Assembly: GCA_026985385.1 (NCBI GenBank)
Contig: JALSQM010000062.1
Span: forward strand, 1-41,091
Reading direction: 5' to 3'
DNA from: Acidilobaceae archaeon
GTDB lineage: Archaea; Thermoproteota; Thermoprotei_A; Sulfolobales; Acidilobaceae
DNA: 41,091 nt
Under the pieces are notes generated by a model, which was not told the DNA's origin, ran no database searches, and was given only the letters and a program-made list of their open reading frames with translations. Position numbers and translations under genes: made by a program. Shown here piece by piece: positions 9,498-19,279 of the stretch. Within the stretch, counting starts at the first letter, position 1; the number at the start of each line of letters is the position of its first letter.

Positions 9498-10097
9498 ATG
9501 CCCGGGGAGGAGGGCGAGGCGAGGGTCTGCGCCAGGCTCGAGGAGGGGGACATCAAGGCCCTCGAGGAGCTCGCCGAGAGGCTGGGCGTCAGCGTTGAGG
9601 AGCTCGCATCCATAATACTAGACGTAGTAGCGGACTACCGGGGCCTCATAGCTGAGTGGGCTGATAAGCTGAGGGTTAAGAAGCACAACAAGCCGGTTAG
9701 CATATTCGAGGAGCTAGTCTACTACGGAGTCGAGGCCTGGAGGGGCCTAGTGGAGCCAGTGCTCAGGAGGCTCCACGCGAGCGGGCGCTTCGAGCTCGAG
9801 ATGATAGAATTCGACCCCGACACCCCAGCGATAGAGATGGAGTTCTACGCCCTAGAGGGGAGCGATCTAATGGCTGACAGGCTCAGGATATACTGGACCC
9901 CGCAGGGTGTGACAATGGAGGTCTACTACTACCTCGAGGAGGGGATCGAGCCCCCAATAGCCCCTAAGAGGGAGGTCGAGTGGGACTACCTACCGGACGA
10001 GCACGCCATAGTACTGACGTTCACGGCCCCAAGCATAGACAAGCTACCCCCGGTACACGCGGTAGACAGGAGGGCCGAGGCAATCCTCTACAAGTAA
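9498..10097 (+). CDS. Hypothetical protein with ribbon-helix-helix-like N-terminus
   Basis: VCARLEEGDIKALEELAERLGVSVEELASIILDVVADY resembles an RHH segment; the rest is unassigned. Confidence 0.5.
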   Translation: MPGEEGEARVCARLEEGDIKALEELAERLGVSVEELASIILDVVADYRGLIAEWADKLRVKKHNKPVSIFEELVYYGVEAWRGLVEPVLRRLHASGRFELEMIEFDPDTPAIEMEFYALEGSDLMADRLRIYWTPQGVTMEVYYYLEEGIEPPIAPKREVEWDYLPDEHAIVLTFTAPSIDKLPPVHAVDRRAEAILYK

Positions 10098-10204
10098 ACC
10101 CGCGGGGCCCACGTCGGCCACACTAGGGCTCCACACACGGGCCCCAGGGGGCCCTTCGGTGTTGCCACCCGTCCCCATTCCCTTCGAGTGGAAGCGGCTA
10201 TGGC

Positions 10205-11008
10205 TCAGCTGGTGCTCAGGGGTAAGTTGGCGAGCAGCGCTATATAATACTTGCCCGTGAAGGGGAATAGCATGGCCAGCGAGAGGCTCTGGGGTGTCTG
10301 GGGTAGCTCTACGTATATGAATAGGGTAGCCGTGCCCCCGGTTGGCAGCTCCACCCTCCATAGGGGTATGTAGGCCAGGTTCACGCCCAGGTTACTCGCG
10401 AGCTTCGAGAGGCTTAGGCCTGAGAGGCCAGCCTCCACCTTGGAGGCGTCAACGTCCTCGTAGGGCAGGGTTATGTTGAGCTTCGTGGTGTAGGGGTAGG
10501 AGTATATCTCGTCGCAGGTCGGGAGCCAGGGGTTTCCGGGTACAACGTAGGAGTTCCTGCCGACAACGTCCACCACCCCGTCACCGTTGACGTCCTTAGC
10601 GTAGAAGAGGAGAACCCTCAGCCTCGGGGGGGTGTAGGAGTAGTCGTAGGGCACATACCTAACCTCGGGCTCCAGGATAACCGGCAGGTTCAACCCCCGC
10701 CGGGCGGGTAGCACCGTCAGGTAGACAATCCTAGGCCCCCCAGCCCTATTCGTGAGTGTAACCATGTAACAGGCTGTCTCCACGGGCGTGGAGGTGTTGA
10801 TGTAGGATGCGTCAACGTGGACTGAGATGCTGGTGGCGTAGTCGCCGTATATGCTGGTCAGCGCCTCGGCCTCGTAGGCCCTACTCGCATGCCCCGTGAA
10901 GTAGGCGTAGAGGGCCAGGCCTAGGGCGAGCACGGCGGAGGTGAGTATAGCAACCGTTATAGCCGACGCCTGAGCCCTCCTGAGGCGCCGGCCTCTCGGG
11001 GAGCCCAC
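10205..11008 (-). CDS. Secreted/surface protein with type IV pilin-like N-terminus
   Basis: RGRRLRRAQASAITVAILTSAVLALGLALYAYF: basic leader followed by one hydrophobic helix; the remainder looks extracellular. Confidence 0.55.
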   Translation of the reverse strand: MGSPRGRRLRRAQASAITVAILTSAVLALGLALYAYFTGHASRAYEAEALTSIYGDYATSISVHVDASYINTSTPVETACYMVTLTNRAGGPRIVYLTVLPARRGLNLPVILEPEVRYVPYDYSYTPPRLRVLLFYAKDVNGDGVVDVVGRNSYVVPGNPWLPTCDEIYSYPYTTKLNITLPYEDVDASKVEAGLSGLSLSKLASNLGVNLAYIPLWRVELPTGGTATLFIYVELPQTPQSLSLAMLFPFTGKYYIALLANLPLSTS

Positions 11009-11044
11009 GGCGGAGCACCACCCCTAATGTTGCCCCTGTATTTA

Positions 11045-11075
11045 GCCGCGTATAACATATATTAATATAAGCGTT
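11045..11075. promoter_or_regulatory. AT-rich promoter in the divergent intergenic region, with palindrome TATATTAATATA (11058-11069)
   Basis: Perfect 12-bp palindrome between start sites at 11008(-) and 11115(+). Confidence 0.5.
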
Positions 11076-11114
11076 TGCGGCCCTCTTCTACCTGGAAGCG
11101 AGGTGGAGTAAGAA

Positions 11115-11576
11115 TTGGAGTCTAAATACGAAAACCCGGGCTTGGAGAATGGCTGGAGCCTGAGGGCGGCCGAAAAGCTTAGGGAGTCGGGGTACAAGCT
11201 GACGCCCCAGAGGCTTAAGATACTCGAGATACTAGAGCGTGACTATAAGAGGCACCCCTCCTTCAAGGAGCTACTGGAGGCTGTCAAGGCTGAGATGCCC
11301 ACGGTGAGCGCCTCCACGCTCTACTCGTTCCTCCTGACACTAGAGAAGCTCGGCTTGATAAGGCTCTTCTCCTGGGAGGGGGAGACTAGGGTTGAGGTAG
11401 ACACCAAGCCCCACATTAACGTGCTTAAGGTCCACTCCAACGAGATAGTAGACGTCTACGACCCCGAGCTCGCGGGGGTAATAGAGGAGAGGCTCAGGGC
11501 CCACGGCATCAAGGGCAGGCTCGCCCTGATAAATGTAGTAGTCTACGAGTCCAACGGCGAGGGAGGGGCCAGCTAG
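11115..11576 (+). CDS. Fur-family transcriptional regulator
   Basis: LRESGYKLTPQRLKILEILERDYKRHPSFKELLEAVKAEMPTVSASTLYSFLLTLEKLGLIRLF is a Fur/PerR winged-helix N-domain. Confidence 0.87.
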   Translation: MESKYENPGLENGWSLRAAEKLRESGYKLTPQRLKILEILERDYKRHPSFKELLEAVKAEMPTVSASTLYSFLLTLEKLGLIRLFSWEGETRVEVDTKPHINVLKVHSNEIVDVYDPELAGVIEERLRAHGIKGRLALINVVVYESNGEGGAS

Positions 11577-11713
11577 CCGAGCCTTATTATCCCGAGGCGG
11601 GAGAGTGCAAACTGTGGGGAAGCGCCACGCCTAAAGTAGGGAGGCGCAGCACACAACACAGGCGGGGTCAAGCCGAGGTAATAGGTGGCCTCATAGTACT
11701 CACACTCATATTC

Positions 11714-14065
11714 ATGTTCGCGGTACCCATACTCCTAACCTCCTACTACAACGCGGAGAAGAGCATCGCGACGCAGAGGATAGCATCACAGGAGAGGCTC
11801 TCAAGCTACAACGAGAGGCTCAGCATAGGCCCCGTCAACCCCTACAACCCACTCTACCAGCGGGCCGGCTGGGTGCCGGGTGTCTGGATAAATAATACCG
11901 GCACCGTACCCGTTACCCTGGCGAAGCTCTACCTGATCAACATAGCCAACAACACGATATACGCCGTCTTGAACCTCACCGACGCGAGGCCGGGCACCAC
12001 TCCCCTCATCTCAGACATGCTGCTAGACGTTAACCCAGTTACACTACTCCCCGAGAAGCAGCTCCCACCCCCCGGAACCCCGATAACACTCCAGCCAGGC
12101 GACACACTACTCGTGGCGTTCAACTCCACACTCATAGCGCCGATAGCCGGCTCGCTCGTGGTGAGGGTCGAATCCGCAAACGGGATCATGCACCCCGTAG
12201 CCGGGGGCGGGGCGGGCCAGACCCTCCTAAGCCCTCCACAGGGCGCCGGCGGCGCCGGGCAGGCCGGGGCGTCTTGGAGGGGCATCTACGCCCCCCAGAG
12301 CGGCTTCAAGCTCATCGGCTATGACGAGCTGGTTAAGGAGGGGAGCATAGAGGCTTGGAGGCCGCCTATACACGTGTACACAGCCGAGTATAGCTGGTGG
12401 TATGGCCTCTCACCCTCTTCCATAGACTTCTTAGAGTCATTCATATACGATGACACGGAGTATCCCGGCCTCTACTACCTCTACGTGGTCGTCAACGATG
12501 AGGGTAAGTACCTAGTTCTGGAATATAATGGTGGGAGGAACATTATCCCCCTAGAGAGCGGCTATCAAATAGTTGTTAGGGGCTTCGTGGGCACATACGA
12601 CACCGGCCCCGAGGATCAGCCGGCTACCTACATTAACGGCTACGCCTTCGAGGTGGAGGTCCTAGACTCCTATGGAAACACGATTATCGATGTCGGCCCC
12701 TACTCTAAGGTAGTGTTGCCAACATCCACCAGCGTCTCCGAGACGGACTTCGACGAGAACGGGGTGAAGGAGCTTACAGTCTACAGCTACCTCAACGGCC
12801 CAGCCTTCGCCGGTAGCAGTATTGATGTAGACGCAGACAACGACGGCAGCGACTTGACCGATGCCTTGGTGTGGACCTACATGGTGGCCAGAGACATTAG
12901 TGGGGTGGACTTCATCAGTATCACGGCTAAGATAAACTACTACTGGACAGACACGTTCTATGGCAGCTGCCCCACCTGGAACTTCCGCCACCTAAAGATA
13001 TTCTCCCTAGCCGTGTGGAGGTACAACCCCTCCACGGGTAGCTGGGTGCTCTACCAGAGGAAGGACTTCACGTACACGAACAACAAGCCGCTCCAGTTCC
13101 AGGTGACGGCCTTCTTCCCCGTGGATAGGAATGGAACCTATCGTGTAGGTGTGATCTTCTATGACAACTACCGCGACTGGGAGGGCTACGGCTACGAGTG
13201 CTATAAGGACTTCACGTACAGCCTTGAGTACCTGCTGGTGGAGTACGGCGTCGTTAACCCCTACTTCAAGGAGAGCCCTCCAGTATACATAGTGGCTATA
13301 CCCGACTCGAGCATCATAAGCGGCATCGGCGAGGAGGAGTACGCGGCCCTCCACAACGTGAGCATCGATGACGCCAAGGTGGATGCTATGAATGAGATAC
13401 TCAACCTCCTCAAGGGCGAGCTGGGCTATGCTGGCGTCACTGGGTACACTGTCATAACGTCGGCCGACGAGTTGTATAAGCTCCTCTTCGTTAACCCGCC
13501 CAAGTACGCTATCATCTACTGGCTCCAGGGTAATGTCTCGATAGACTCGGTTCTAGGAGCCTACGGCGTCGATACCAGCACGCTGAGGGACTACATTTAC
13601 ACCTACCACTGGGTCTGGGTCTGGCCCTACGGCAACCTCTCAGGCATAGGCATAGACACCCTGGAGGGCGGTTACGCCCTGCTCTCGAGCGGCCCCTACA
13701 TGCTCAACATAACCCCCGCGGGCCTAGCGGCTAGGTCGGAGGCGTACGCCTTCTACCTCTACCCGCAGGTCAACTTTACTCAAGCAGTGGAGGTGGGCAG
13801 GGGAGTGAACTGGAGCACGGTGGTCGTGTGGAACGCCACATTCTACGCTGACAACGCCAGCAGCCCCACCCTCTTCGGAACCGCCGCCCTCTGGGTGTAC
13901 AACCCGGCGTCACTCGAGTTCGGCGGGGGCATGGTGATATACAACCCGGTACACGTCGACTGGAACCACAGCGGGGACGGCGCCGTTCCCGAGACTGTGG
14001 TCCAGCAGATAGTCTACTCGTCACTGAGGGCCTGGAGCATACTCAGGTTCGGCTCCACCAGCTAG
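11714..14065 (+). CDS. Large secreted/surface protein; true start probably upstream with a pilin-like signal
   Basis: The frame stays open upstream of 11714 and encodes ...RRGQAEVIGGLIVLTLIFMFAVPILL, an archaeal class III-like leader. The body is rich in Tyr/Ser/Val. Confidence 0.65.
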   Translation: MFAVPILLTSYYNAEKSIATQRIASQERLSSYNERLSIGPVNPYNPLYQRAGWVPGVWINNTGTVPVTLAKLYLINIANNTIYAVLNLTDARPGTTPLISDMLLDVNPVTLLPEKQLPPPGTPITLQPGDTLLVAFNSTLIAPIAGSLVVRVESANGIMHPVAGGGAGQTLLSPPQGAGGAGQAGASWRGIYAPQSGFKLIGYDELVKEGSIEAWRPPIHVYTAEYSWWYGLSPSSIDFLESFIYDDTEYPGLYYLYVVVNDEGKYLVLEYNGGRNIIPLESGYQIVVRGFVGTYDTGPEDQPATYINGYAFEVEVLDSYGNTIIDVGPYSKVVLPTSTSVSETDFDENGVKELTVYSYLNGPAFAGSSIDVDADNDGSDLTDALVWTYMVARDISGVDFISITAKINYYWTDTFYGSCPTWNFRHLKIFSLAVWRYNPSTGSWVLYQRKDFTYTNNKPLQFQVTAFFPVDRNGTYRVGVIFYDNYRDWEGYGYECYKDFTYSLEYLLVEYGVVNPYFKESPPVYIVAIPDSSIISGIGEEEYAALHNVSIDDAKVDAMNEILNLLKGELGYAGVTGYTVITSADELYKLLFVNPPKYAIIYWLQGNVSIDSVLGAYGVDTSTLRDYIYTYHWVWVWPYGNLSGIGIDTLEGGYALLSSGPYMLNITPAGLAARSEAYAFYLYPQVNFTQAVEVGRGVNWSTVVVWNATFYADNASSPTLFGTAALWVYNPASLEFGGGMVIYNPVHVDWNHSGDGAVPETVVQQIVYSSLRAWSILRFGSTS

Positions 14066-14133
14066 AATAAGCACTAAGCGGAGCCGTCGCGCCCCCACTA
14101 TTCTATTACACCCCCCGCAGCCCTCCTGCGGCG

Positions 14134-15810
14134 GTGCACAGCGCATTGCATAGGCTCCATTGCAGGGGAGACATACTGGGCGTGATAAGCCGAATCGACG
14201 GTAGGGGCTACAAGGCCTACCGAGACCTCCTAGGGGCCTGCGGGGAGGCCGGCGGGCTGCTAGTCAGGGTCGCCAGGGTTCAGGGGGACCCCTTCGCTCC
14301 CCCCAGCGTCGTCGCCGTGGAGGCCCCCACCGACAGGGTTCCCCGCGAGGCCTTGAAGTGGCCCGTGCCCCTGGCTGACTGGCTCCATAGGAGGCTCTAT
14401 TCAGCGCTCAGGAGGCGCTCTAGGAGGGTTGGGGAGGGGCATAGCGGGCTCCTAGCAGTCCCCAGGCCCGGCCCCGTGATCCTTAGGAGGAGCAGCGTCG
14501 AGGTCCGCGGTGGGAGGATCACATTCAGGGTCTGGGCCGGGCTACCCAGTAGGGGCCGGAGGATCCTGGGCGGCGAGGCGCGCCGCATGCTCCTCGAGGC
14601 GATCCCAGCCGCCGTCTCGGAGGTGCTCGGGGAGGCCTCCCGGGGCCCCCGGGGGCTCTGGGAGCACATCCACGCATGGAGGCTGCAGGAGACTCTGAGG
14701 GCCCAGCTCAGGCCTCGGGGGCTCGTGGCGTTTGTGGGGGACGGCTCCATACTGCCTAGGCGCTGTGGGGGCTGCGAGGACCCCCTGCCGGGTGCTGTGC
14801 CCTTCGAGTCTCCCCCGAGCCTCAGGGTGGAGCTCGAGGGGCCGGGTGGCGAGTCCGTCACGGGCATGGGTGTTAGGCGTGGCGTAACTGTGATTGCCGG
14901 GAGCGCCTTCCACGGGAAGACCACGCTCCTCGAGGCGATAGCGGCCGGGGTCTGGGACCACGTCCCAGGCGATGGGAGGGAGAGGGTTGTAACCGTTAGA
15001 AACGCCATGTACGTCCAGGCGGAGGATGGGAGGTTCATAAGCTGCGTCGACGTCTCACCCATGATACACGACCTACCCGGAGGAGAGGACACGAGGTGCT
15101 TCTCAACGGAGAACGCGAGCGGGGCGACAAGCACCGCCGCTGCTATACAGGAGGCCGTCGAGGCCGGGGCGGAGCTCGTGCTACTAGACGAGGACACGGC
15201 CGCCAGCAACATACTCTACAGCGACGAGCGCGCCCGGGGGCTGACGAGGTGGCACACCGTGACCCCGCTGGCGAGCCTGGCTAGGAGCATGGCTGAGAGG
15301 GGGGTCTCCCTGGTTATAGTGTCGAGTGGGAGCCTCCCCCTACTAGCCGTGGCTGACACCGTCATAGTTATGGAGGCCTACAAGCCCAGGGATGCCACTA
15401 GCCATGCAAGGGAGCTAGCGGCCAGGTACGGCGTCGAGGTCCCCCAGGCGGGGTATAGGCCCCCGAGGCCCAGGCTCGTGGGGTCGACGCCCCGCCTGGT
15501 GAAGCCCAAGATAAGGGCTTGGAGGCTCGAGGACAAGGCCCTACCCGCCAGCGTCGACCTGAGGAGGGACCTCCACCTAGTGGAGGAGGGGCAGCTTAAC
15601 ACGGTGCTCCTAATCGTTAGAGACCACCTACCCAGGGCCCGGGGGAGGATCCTCTCCGAGTGGCTCAGGGAGATAGAGGGGATCATAGCCGAGGGGGGCC
15701 CCCAGGCCCTAGCCTCGGGGGAGCCGGGGCCCTCCCTGAGCGAGGTTAGAGGCCTCGACGTGGCGTTCGCCGTCAACAGGCTCCCCGGGCTCTCGGCGAG
15801 GCAGCCCTAG
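14134..15810 (+). CDS. Predicted ATPase of the ABC class (COG3044-like)
   Basis: RRGVTVIAGSAFHGKTTLLEAIAAGVW (Walker A), ELVLLDEDTAASNILYSDERA, SCVDVSPMIHDLPGGEDTRCFSTENASGATSTAAAIQEAVEAGA. Confidence 0.85.
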   Translation: MHSALHRLHCRGDILGVISRIDGRGYKAYRDLLGACGEAGGLLVRVARVQGDPFAPPSVVAVEAPTDRVPREALKWPVPLADWLHRRLYSALRRRSRRVGEGHSGLLAVPRPGPVILRRSSVEVRGGRITFRVWAGLPSRGRRILGGEARRMLLEAIPAAVSEVLGEASRGPRGLWEHIHAWRLQETLRAQLRPRGLVAFVGDGSILPRRCGGCEDPLPGAVPFESPPSLRVELEGPGGESVTGMGVRRGVTVIAGSAFHGKTTLLEAIAAGVWDHVPGDGRERVVTVRNAMYVQAEDGRFISCVDVSPMIHDLPGGEDTRCFSTENASGATSTAAAIQEAVEAGAELVLLDEDTAASNILYSDERARGLTRWHTVTPLASLARSMAERGVSLVIVSSGSLPLLAVADTVIVMEAYKPRDATSHARELAARYGVEVPQAGYRPPRPRLVGSTPRLVKPKIRAWRLEDKALPASVDLRRDLHLVEEGQLNTVLLIVRDHLPRARGRILSEWLREIEGIIAEGGPQALASGEPGPSLSEVRGLDVAFAVNRLPGLSARQP

Positions 15811-15860
15811 GCCACCATATTAAGCCTACCGATAGTTACCCCCGGCGTAGGCGTGGGGGC

Positions 15861-17126
15861 TTGGAGGGGGGCAGTAATAGGAACGTGGCTGCGCTACTAG
15901 TCTTCAACGCCCTCCGAGGAGCCGCTGTAGGGGGGTTCATGGCCCTCCTACCCATGTACATGGCCAGCATAGGCTATAGCATGTCAATGATCGGGGGCGC
16001 CGCGGCTGCCGCCAGCCTGGCGATAAGCCTGCTACTACCCGGGGCGGGCTACCTCATAGACAGCCTGGGCAGCAGGGAAGTGACGGCGCTCTCCGGGGCG
16101 CTGATAGGCCTGGCCCCCCTGATACCCGCGCTCACCGGGCGCCTCTCACTACTAGCGGTCTCCTACGCCCTCTTCCTAGCCGCCTTCCTCGTCGGCCAGC
16201 CCTCCCGCATGGCCTTCCTGGCTAGGAGCGTTAGCAGGGCCAGGTTCGGCTACTACGTGGGCGTGACCTCCACCGCCTTCAGCGCCTCAGCCCTTGCGGG
16301 GCCCGCCATGTCGGGTATAGCAGCCGAGAGGATAGGGTACCAGTACTCATTCATAGCCCTGGCAGCCCTCGCAACAGCGGGCCTCGGAGCCTTCGTTGCC
16401 CTATCCGTGAAGCCCCCCGGGGAGAGGGTGGAGAGGAGGGTGGGGGGCCTACTCGAGGCGTACAAGAGGGCCCTGAGGCCCAGCCCGAGCCTGGCCGCGG
16501 TCCTGGGCTTCGTCGCCCTCGACAGGTTCTCCTGGAGCCTCTGGGCACCAACGCTCACGGCCTACCTGTACAAGAAGGGCTTCACACCCGGCGTCGTCGG
16601 GGGCCTAGCGAGCCTGATGAGGGCCACCAACATGGCCCTCCTAACCCCCGCTGGGAGGGCCGTCGACAGGCACGGGGCCTGGGTCTGGATAGCGGCGAGC
16701 GAGGCCCTCGGGGCGCTGGGGGCGCTCCTCGTAGGCCTCAGCGGGGGCCTACCCGGCGTAGCCACTGGGATGGCGCTGATAGGGTCTAGTATAGCGTTCT
16801 GGATACCCTCCTACAACGCCGTGATCGAGAGGATCACCCCCAGGGAGAGGCTGGGGGAGGCATACTCCGTCGCCAACAGCGTCAGGGGCCTCAGCGGGGC
16901 CCCGGGCCCCTACGTGGGGGGGCTACTATACGACCGCGTAGCGGAGGCCGCCCCATTCGAGGCCTCGGCAGCCATGCTCGTTACCGCGTCACTCGTGGCC
17001 GCCACCATCGTTAGGAGAGCCGAGGCCCGGGGATCCCAGGAGCTTGGAGAGGAGCCCAGCCGCTCTAGGGGCGCCGAGGCAGAGGCCCCGGGGAGGGTTG
17101 GGGCGCCTCTCGAGGGCGGCTCTTGA
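15861..17126 (+). CDS. Major facilitator superfamily transporter
   Basis: Polytopic; GFMALLPMYMASIGYS..., LPGAGYLIDSLGSREV and PAGRAVDRHGAWVWI loops typical of MFS. Confidence 0.85.
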   Translation: MEGGSNRNVAALLVFNALRGAAVGGFMALLPMYMASIGYSMSMIGGAAAAASLAISLLLPGAGYLIDSLGSREVTALSGALIGLAPLIPALTGRLSLLAVSYALFLAAFLVGQPSRMAFLARSVSRARFGYYVGVTSTAFSASALAGPAMSGIAAERIGYQYSFIALAALATAGLGAFVALSVKPPGERVERRVGGLLEAYKRALRPSPSLAAVLGFVALDRFSWSLWAPTLTAYLYKKGFTPGVVGGLASLMRATNMALLTPAGRAVDRHGAWVWIAASEALGALGALLVGLSGGLPGVATGMALIGSSIAFWIPSYNAVIERITPRERLGEAYSVANSVRGLSGAPGPYVGGLLYDRVAEAAPFEASAAMLVTASLVAATIVRRAEARGSQELGEEPSRSRGAEAEAPGRVGAPLEGGS

Positions 17127-18293
17127 AGCCGACGCGAGCCTCCCGGGCGTGCACTCCCCCTCCCTGAGGTGGGGGTAGCCGTAGGCTCTCGACATGTGGC
17201 GGGCTATCTCCTCCTGCTCGAAGTGGCCGGGTATGGGTATGAGGACCGCTGGGATCCCCGCGCATAGGAGGTCGGCGGTCGTCGTCCTCCCGGACCTCGA
17301 TATGAAGAGGTCGGCCGCCGCGTAGTAGTCTAGCAGCCCCGCCGGGGCCGGGTCGCGGGGCACCTCCACCAAGCCCCTCCTAGGCTCCCAGCGGGTCCGG
17401 GGGCCGGGTAGGGCTAGGATCCTCACCCTGCCGCCGAGCGCCTCCCCTACAGCCCTCTCCAGGGCGGGGGCCGCCTCCTCGATGCAGTCTAGGAGTGACG
17501 CGCTGGCAGCTGAGGTGCCCCCAACAGTGGCGACGACTAGGTGCTCGCCCTCGCCTAGGCCGAGCCTCTCCCTGGCCTCGCTCCTAGGCGGCAGGCCCCC
17601 TGGGGGGTAGCTGGTTGCCAGGCCCGCTATGTAGGCGTGCCTCTCGAGCCACTCTGAGACCCTCCCACCGAGGAGGGGGTACCACCTAGCGGAGCCCAGG
17701 ATGCCGGGGTCGTTGAGGTAGATGAGCGCCCGGTAGCGTGGCAGAACCCTCTTGAAGTACCTGTTGAGGGCGAAGCTTACCACGAGCTCCCTAGGGTTTA
17801 GGCTGTATGGCTTGTAGAGTATGTCCGTCGCGAACACTATCCCCGACCTGACGCTGTCGGGGGTGGAGTAGACTAGCTCCCAGAACTCATCCGCGAACAC
17901 GAGGTCGTAGCCCTCTATCACCCCCTCTACTATCTCCCTGTTACGCTTGAGTATCGAGAGCCTAGAGGCGAGGTCCCTCAACCCCCTAACCCTGCCGTTG
18001 TAGAGGTCCTCTATAGCCGTCGAGAAGCTCTCGAGGCCCCGGCAGCCAGGCGCTATCGGCTCCCCGAGCCTCTCGAGGAACCCCAGGGCCGGCTCGGCCG
18101 TGCACCACTCAACCCTAACACCAGCCCGGCCACGGAGGAGCCCCGCTATCACAACGTCCCTAGCCACATGGCCTAGCCCGACGTGGCTCGGGAGAAAAAT
18201 AGCCCTAGCCACCCAGCACCGCCCGCGAGGCCGTAAGAGCCCGGGATACGTATACACTAGTTCGACTGCAACCAATAAATTAAGTGGGCACAC
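16989..18293 (-). CDS. MurG/GT28-like glycosyltransferase
   Basis: ARAIFLPSHVGLGHVARDVVIAGLL...LVVATVGGTSAAS...YYAAADLFISRSGRTTTADLLCAGIPAVLIPIPGHFEQEEIARHM. The GTG at 18212 is a more likely start than 18293. Confidence 0.82.
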   Translation of the reverse strand: MCPLNLLVAVELVYTYPGLLRPRGRCWVARAIFLPSHVGLGHVARDVVIAGLLRGRAGVRVEWCTAEPALGFLERLGEPIAPGCRGLESFSTAIEDLYNGRVRGLRDLASRLSILKRNREIVEGVIEGYDLVFADEFWELVYSTPDSVRSGIVFATDILYKPYSLNPRELVVSFALNRYFKRVLPRYRALIYLNDPGILGSARWYPLLGGRVSEWLERHAYIAGLATSYPPGGLPPRSEARERLGLGEGEHLVVATVGGTSAASASLLDCIEEAAPALERAVGEALGGRVRILALPGPRTRWEPRRGLVEVPRDPAPAGLLDYYAAADLFISRSGRTTTADLLCAGIPAVLIPIPGHFEQEEIARHMSRAYGYPHLREGECTPGRLASASRAALERRPNPPRGLCLGAPRAAGLLSKLLGSPGLGSPNDGGGHE

Positions 18294-18426
18294 ATTTTTG
18301 ACTATTAGAGTGCTAGCACGGCTTCGAGCACTTGGAGTAGAAGTCCCCGACTATCTATGCTGCCAGTGTCATAGCGTGGCTAAGGTTAAAAGGGGTTCGT
18401 AGCAAATACTTTCGCGGGTAGCTGGC

Positions 18427-18672
18427 ATGGTCGTCCTGCCTGGGTACAAGTGGCTTGAGGCGGTTCCCGGCCGCCGCGGCGGCAGGCCCACGGTTAGGGG
18501 GACGAGGGTAACAGTTGATGATATCCTGGAAGCACTCTCAAACGGGTGGAGTGTTGAGGAGGTCGCCGAGAACTATAGGATACCCGTGGAAGCTGTATAC
18601 GAGGCGCTGAGATACGCGTTAGAAGTCCTGAAGAAGGTCGAGGTGATTGCCGTCGAAGCTACTAGCCGATGA
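18427..18672 (+). CDS. DUF433-family antitoxin-like protein
   Basis: GRRGGRPTVRGTRVTVDDILEALSNGWSVEEVAENYRIPVEAVYEALRYA is a DUF433 core. Confidence 0.85.
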   Translation: MVVLPGYKWLEAVPGRRGGRPTVRGTRVTVDDILEALSNGWSVEEVAENYRIPVEAVYEALRYALEVLKKVEVIAVEATSR

Positions 18673-19009
18673 GAACGTGCCTTGGCCCCTTGTAAAGTCC
18701 CTCAGAGGTATGGGACTAGACGTAGTGTGGATCCCTGAGACCGGTTACCGGGGCATAAGCGATAACGAGTTAGTAGATATCGCTAATAGAGATGGTAGGA
18801 TAGTGCTGACGAGAGATAGTGATTTCCTAGAGCCTAGCTTGAGAAGGAGAGTAGTGTACGGTATAGTCTACATAGGCGAGCCTGTGAGGAGGGATAACGT
18901 TGAGAGGCTCGCCGAGAACATAGCAAAGACTCTAGAAGTAATGAAGGAGAAGCCCTTCTTAGCAATAGTCACTCGGAGCACCATAGAACTATATCCACTA
19001 GCGCGATGA
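18647..19009 (+). CDS. DUF5615 PIN-like toxin protein
   Basis: KLLADENVPWPLVKSLRGMGLDVVWIPE...RDGRIVLTRDSDF; overlaps the DUF433 ORF. Confidence 0.85.
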   Translation: MPSKLLADENVPWPLVKSLRGMGLDVVWIPETGYRGISDNELVDIANRDGRIVLTRDSDFLEPSLRRRVVYGIVYIGEPVRRDNVERLAENIAKTLEVMKEKPFLAIVTRSTIELYPLAR

Positions 19010-19261
19010 TACCTATTCTGGTAGTCATTTTTGGAAACGTGTTAGAAGCCCGTCGAGGCCGTAAGCTTCTTACCCTGGCATAGGCGCGCCTATGATCTGC
19101 GGGCAGTATGGAGGTTGCCGCGTCCAAAACGCCACTAACGCCTCAAGTAACATCGCGTACACAAGAGTAGGCTGAAGACTCCTCTCAGCCATACCGGGGA
19201 GCTCTATGATCCCGCTTGGAGCGCTATTGACGAGATGAATAGCCTCAAGGCCACAGGTAAC

Positions 19262-19279
19262 CCCCGCGACCGCGCGGGG
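19262..19279. other. Perfect GC hairpin CCCCGCG-ACCG-CGCGGGG
   Basis: 7-bp inverted repeat with 4-nt loop in a 328-bp gap between genes. Confidence 0.5.

Noticed and set aside
14397-15212. 271-aa antisense ORF opposite the COG3044-like gene (and other long antisense ORFs such as 4788-5249, 7151-7444, 23647-24117, 25788-26228, 39662-40174)
   Set aside because: Low-complexity Ser/Pro/Arg/Leu-rich translations mirror the GC-rich sense gene; spurious open frames are expected at this GC.
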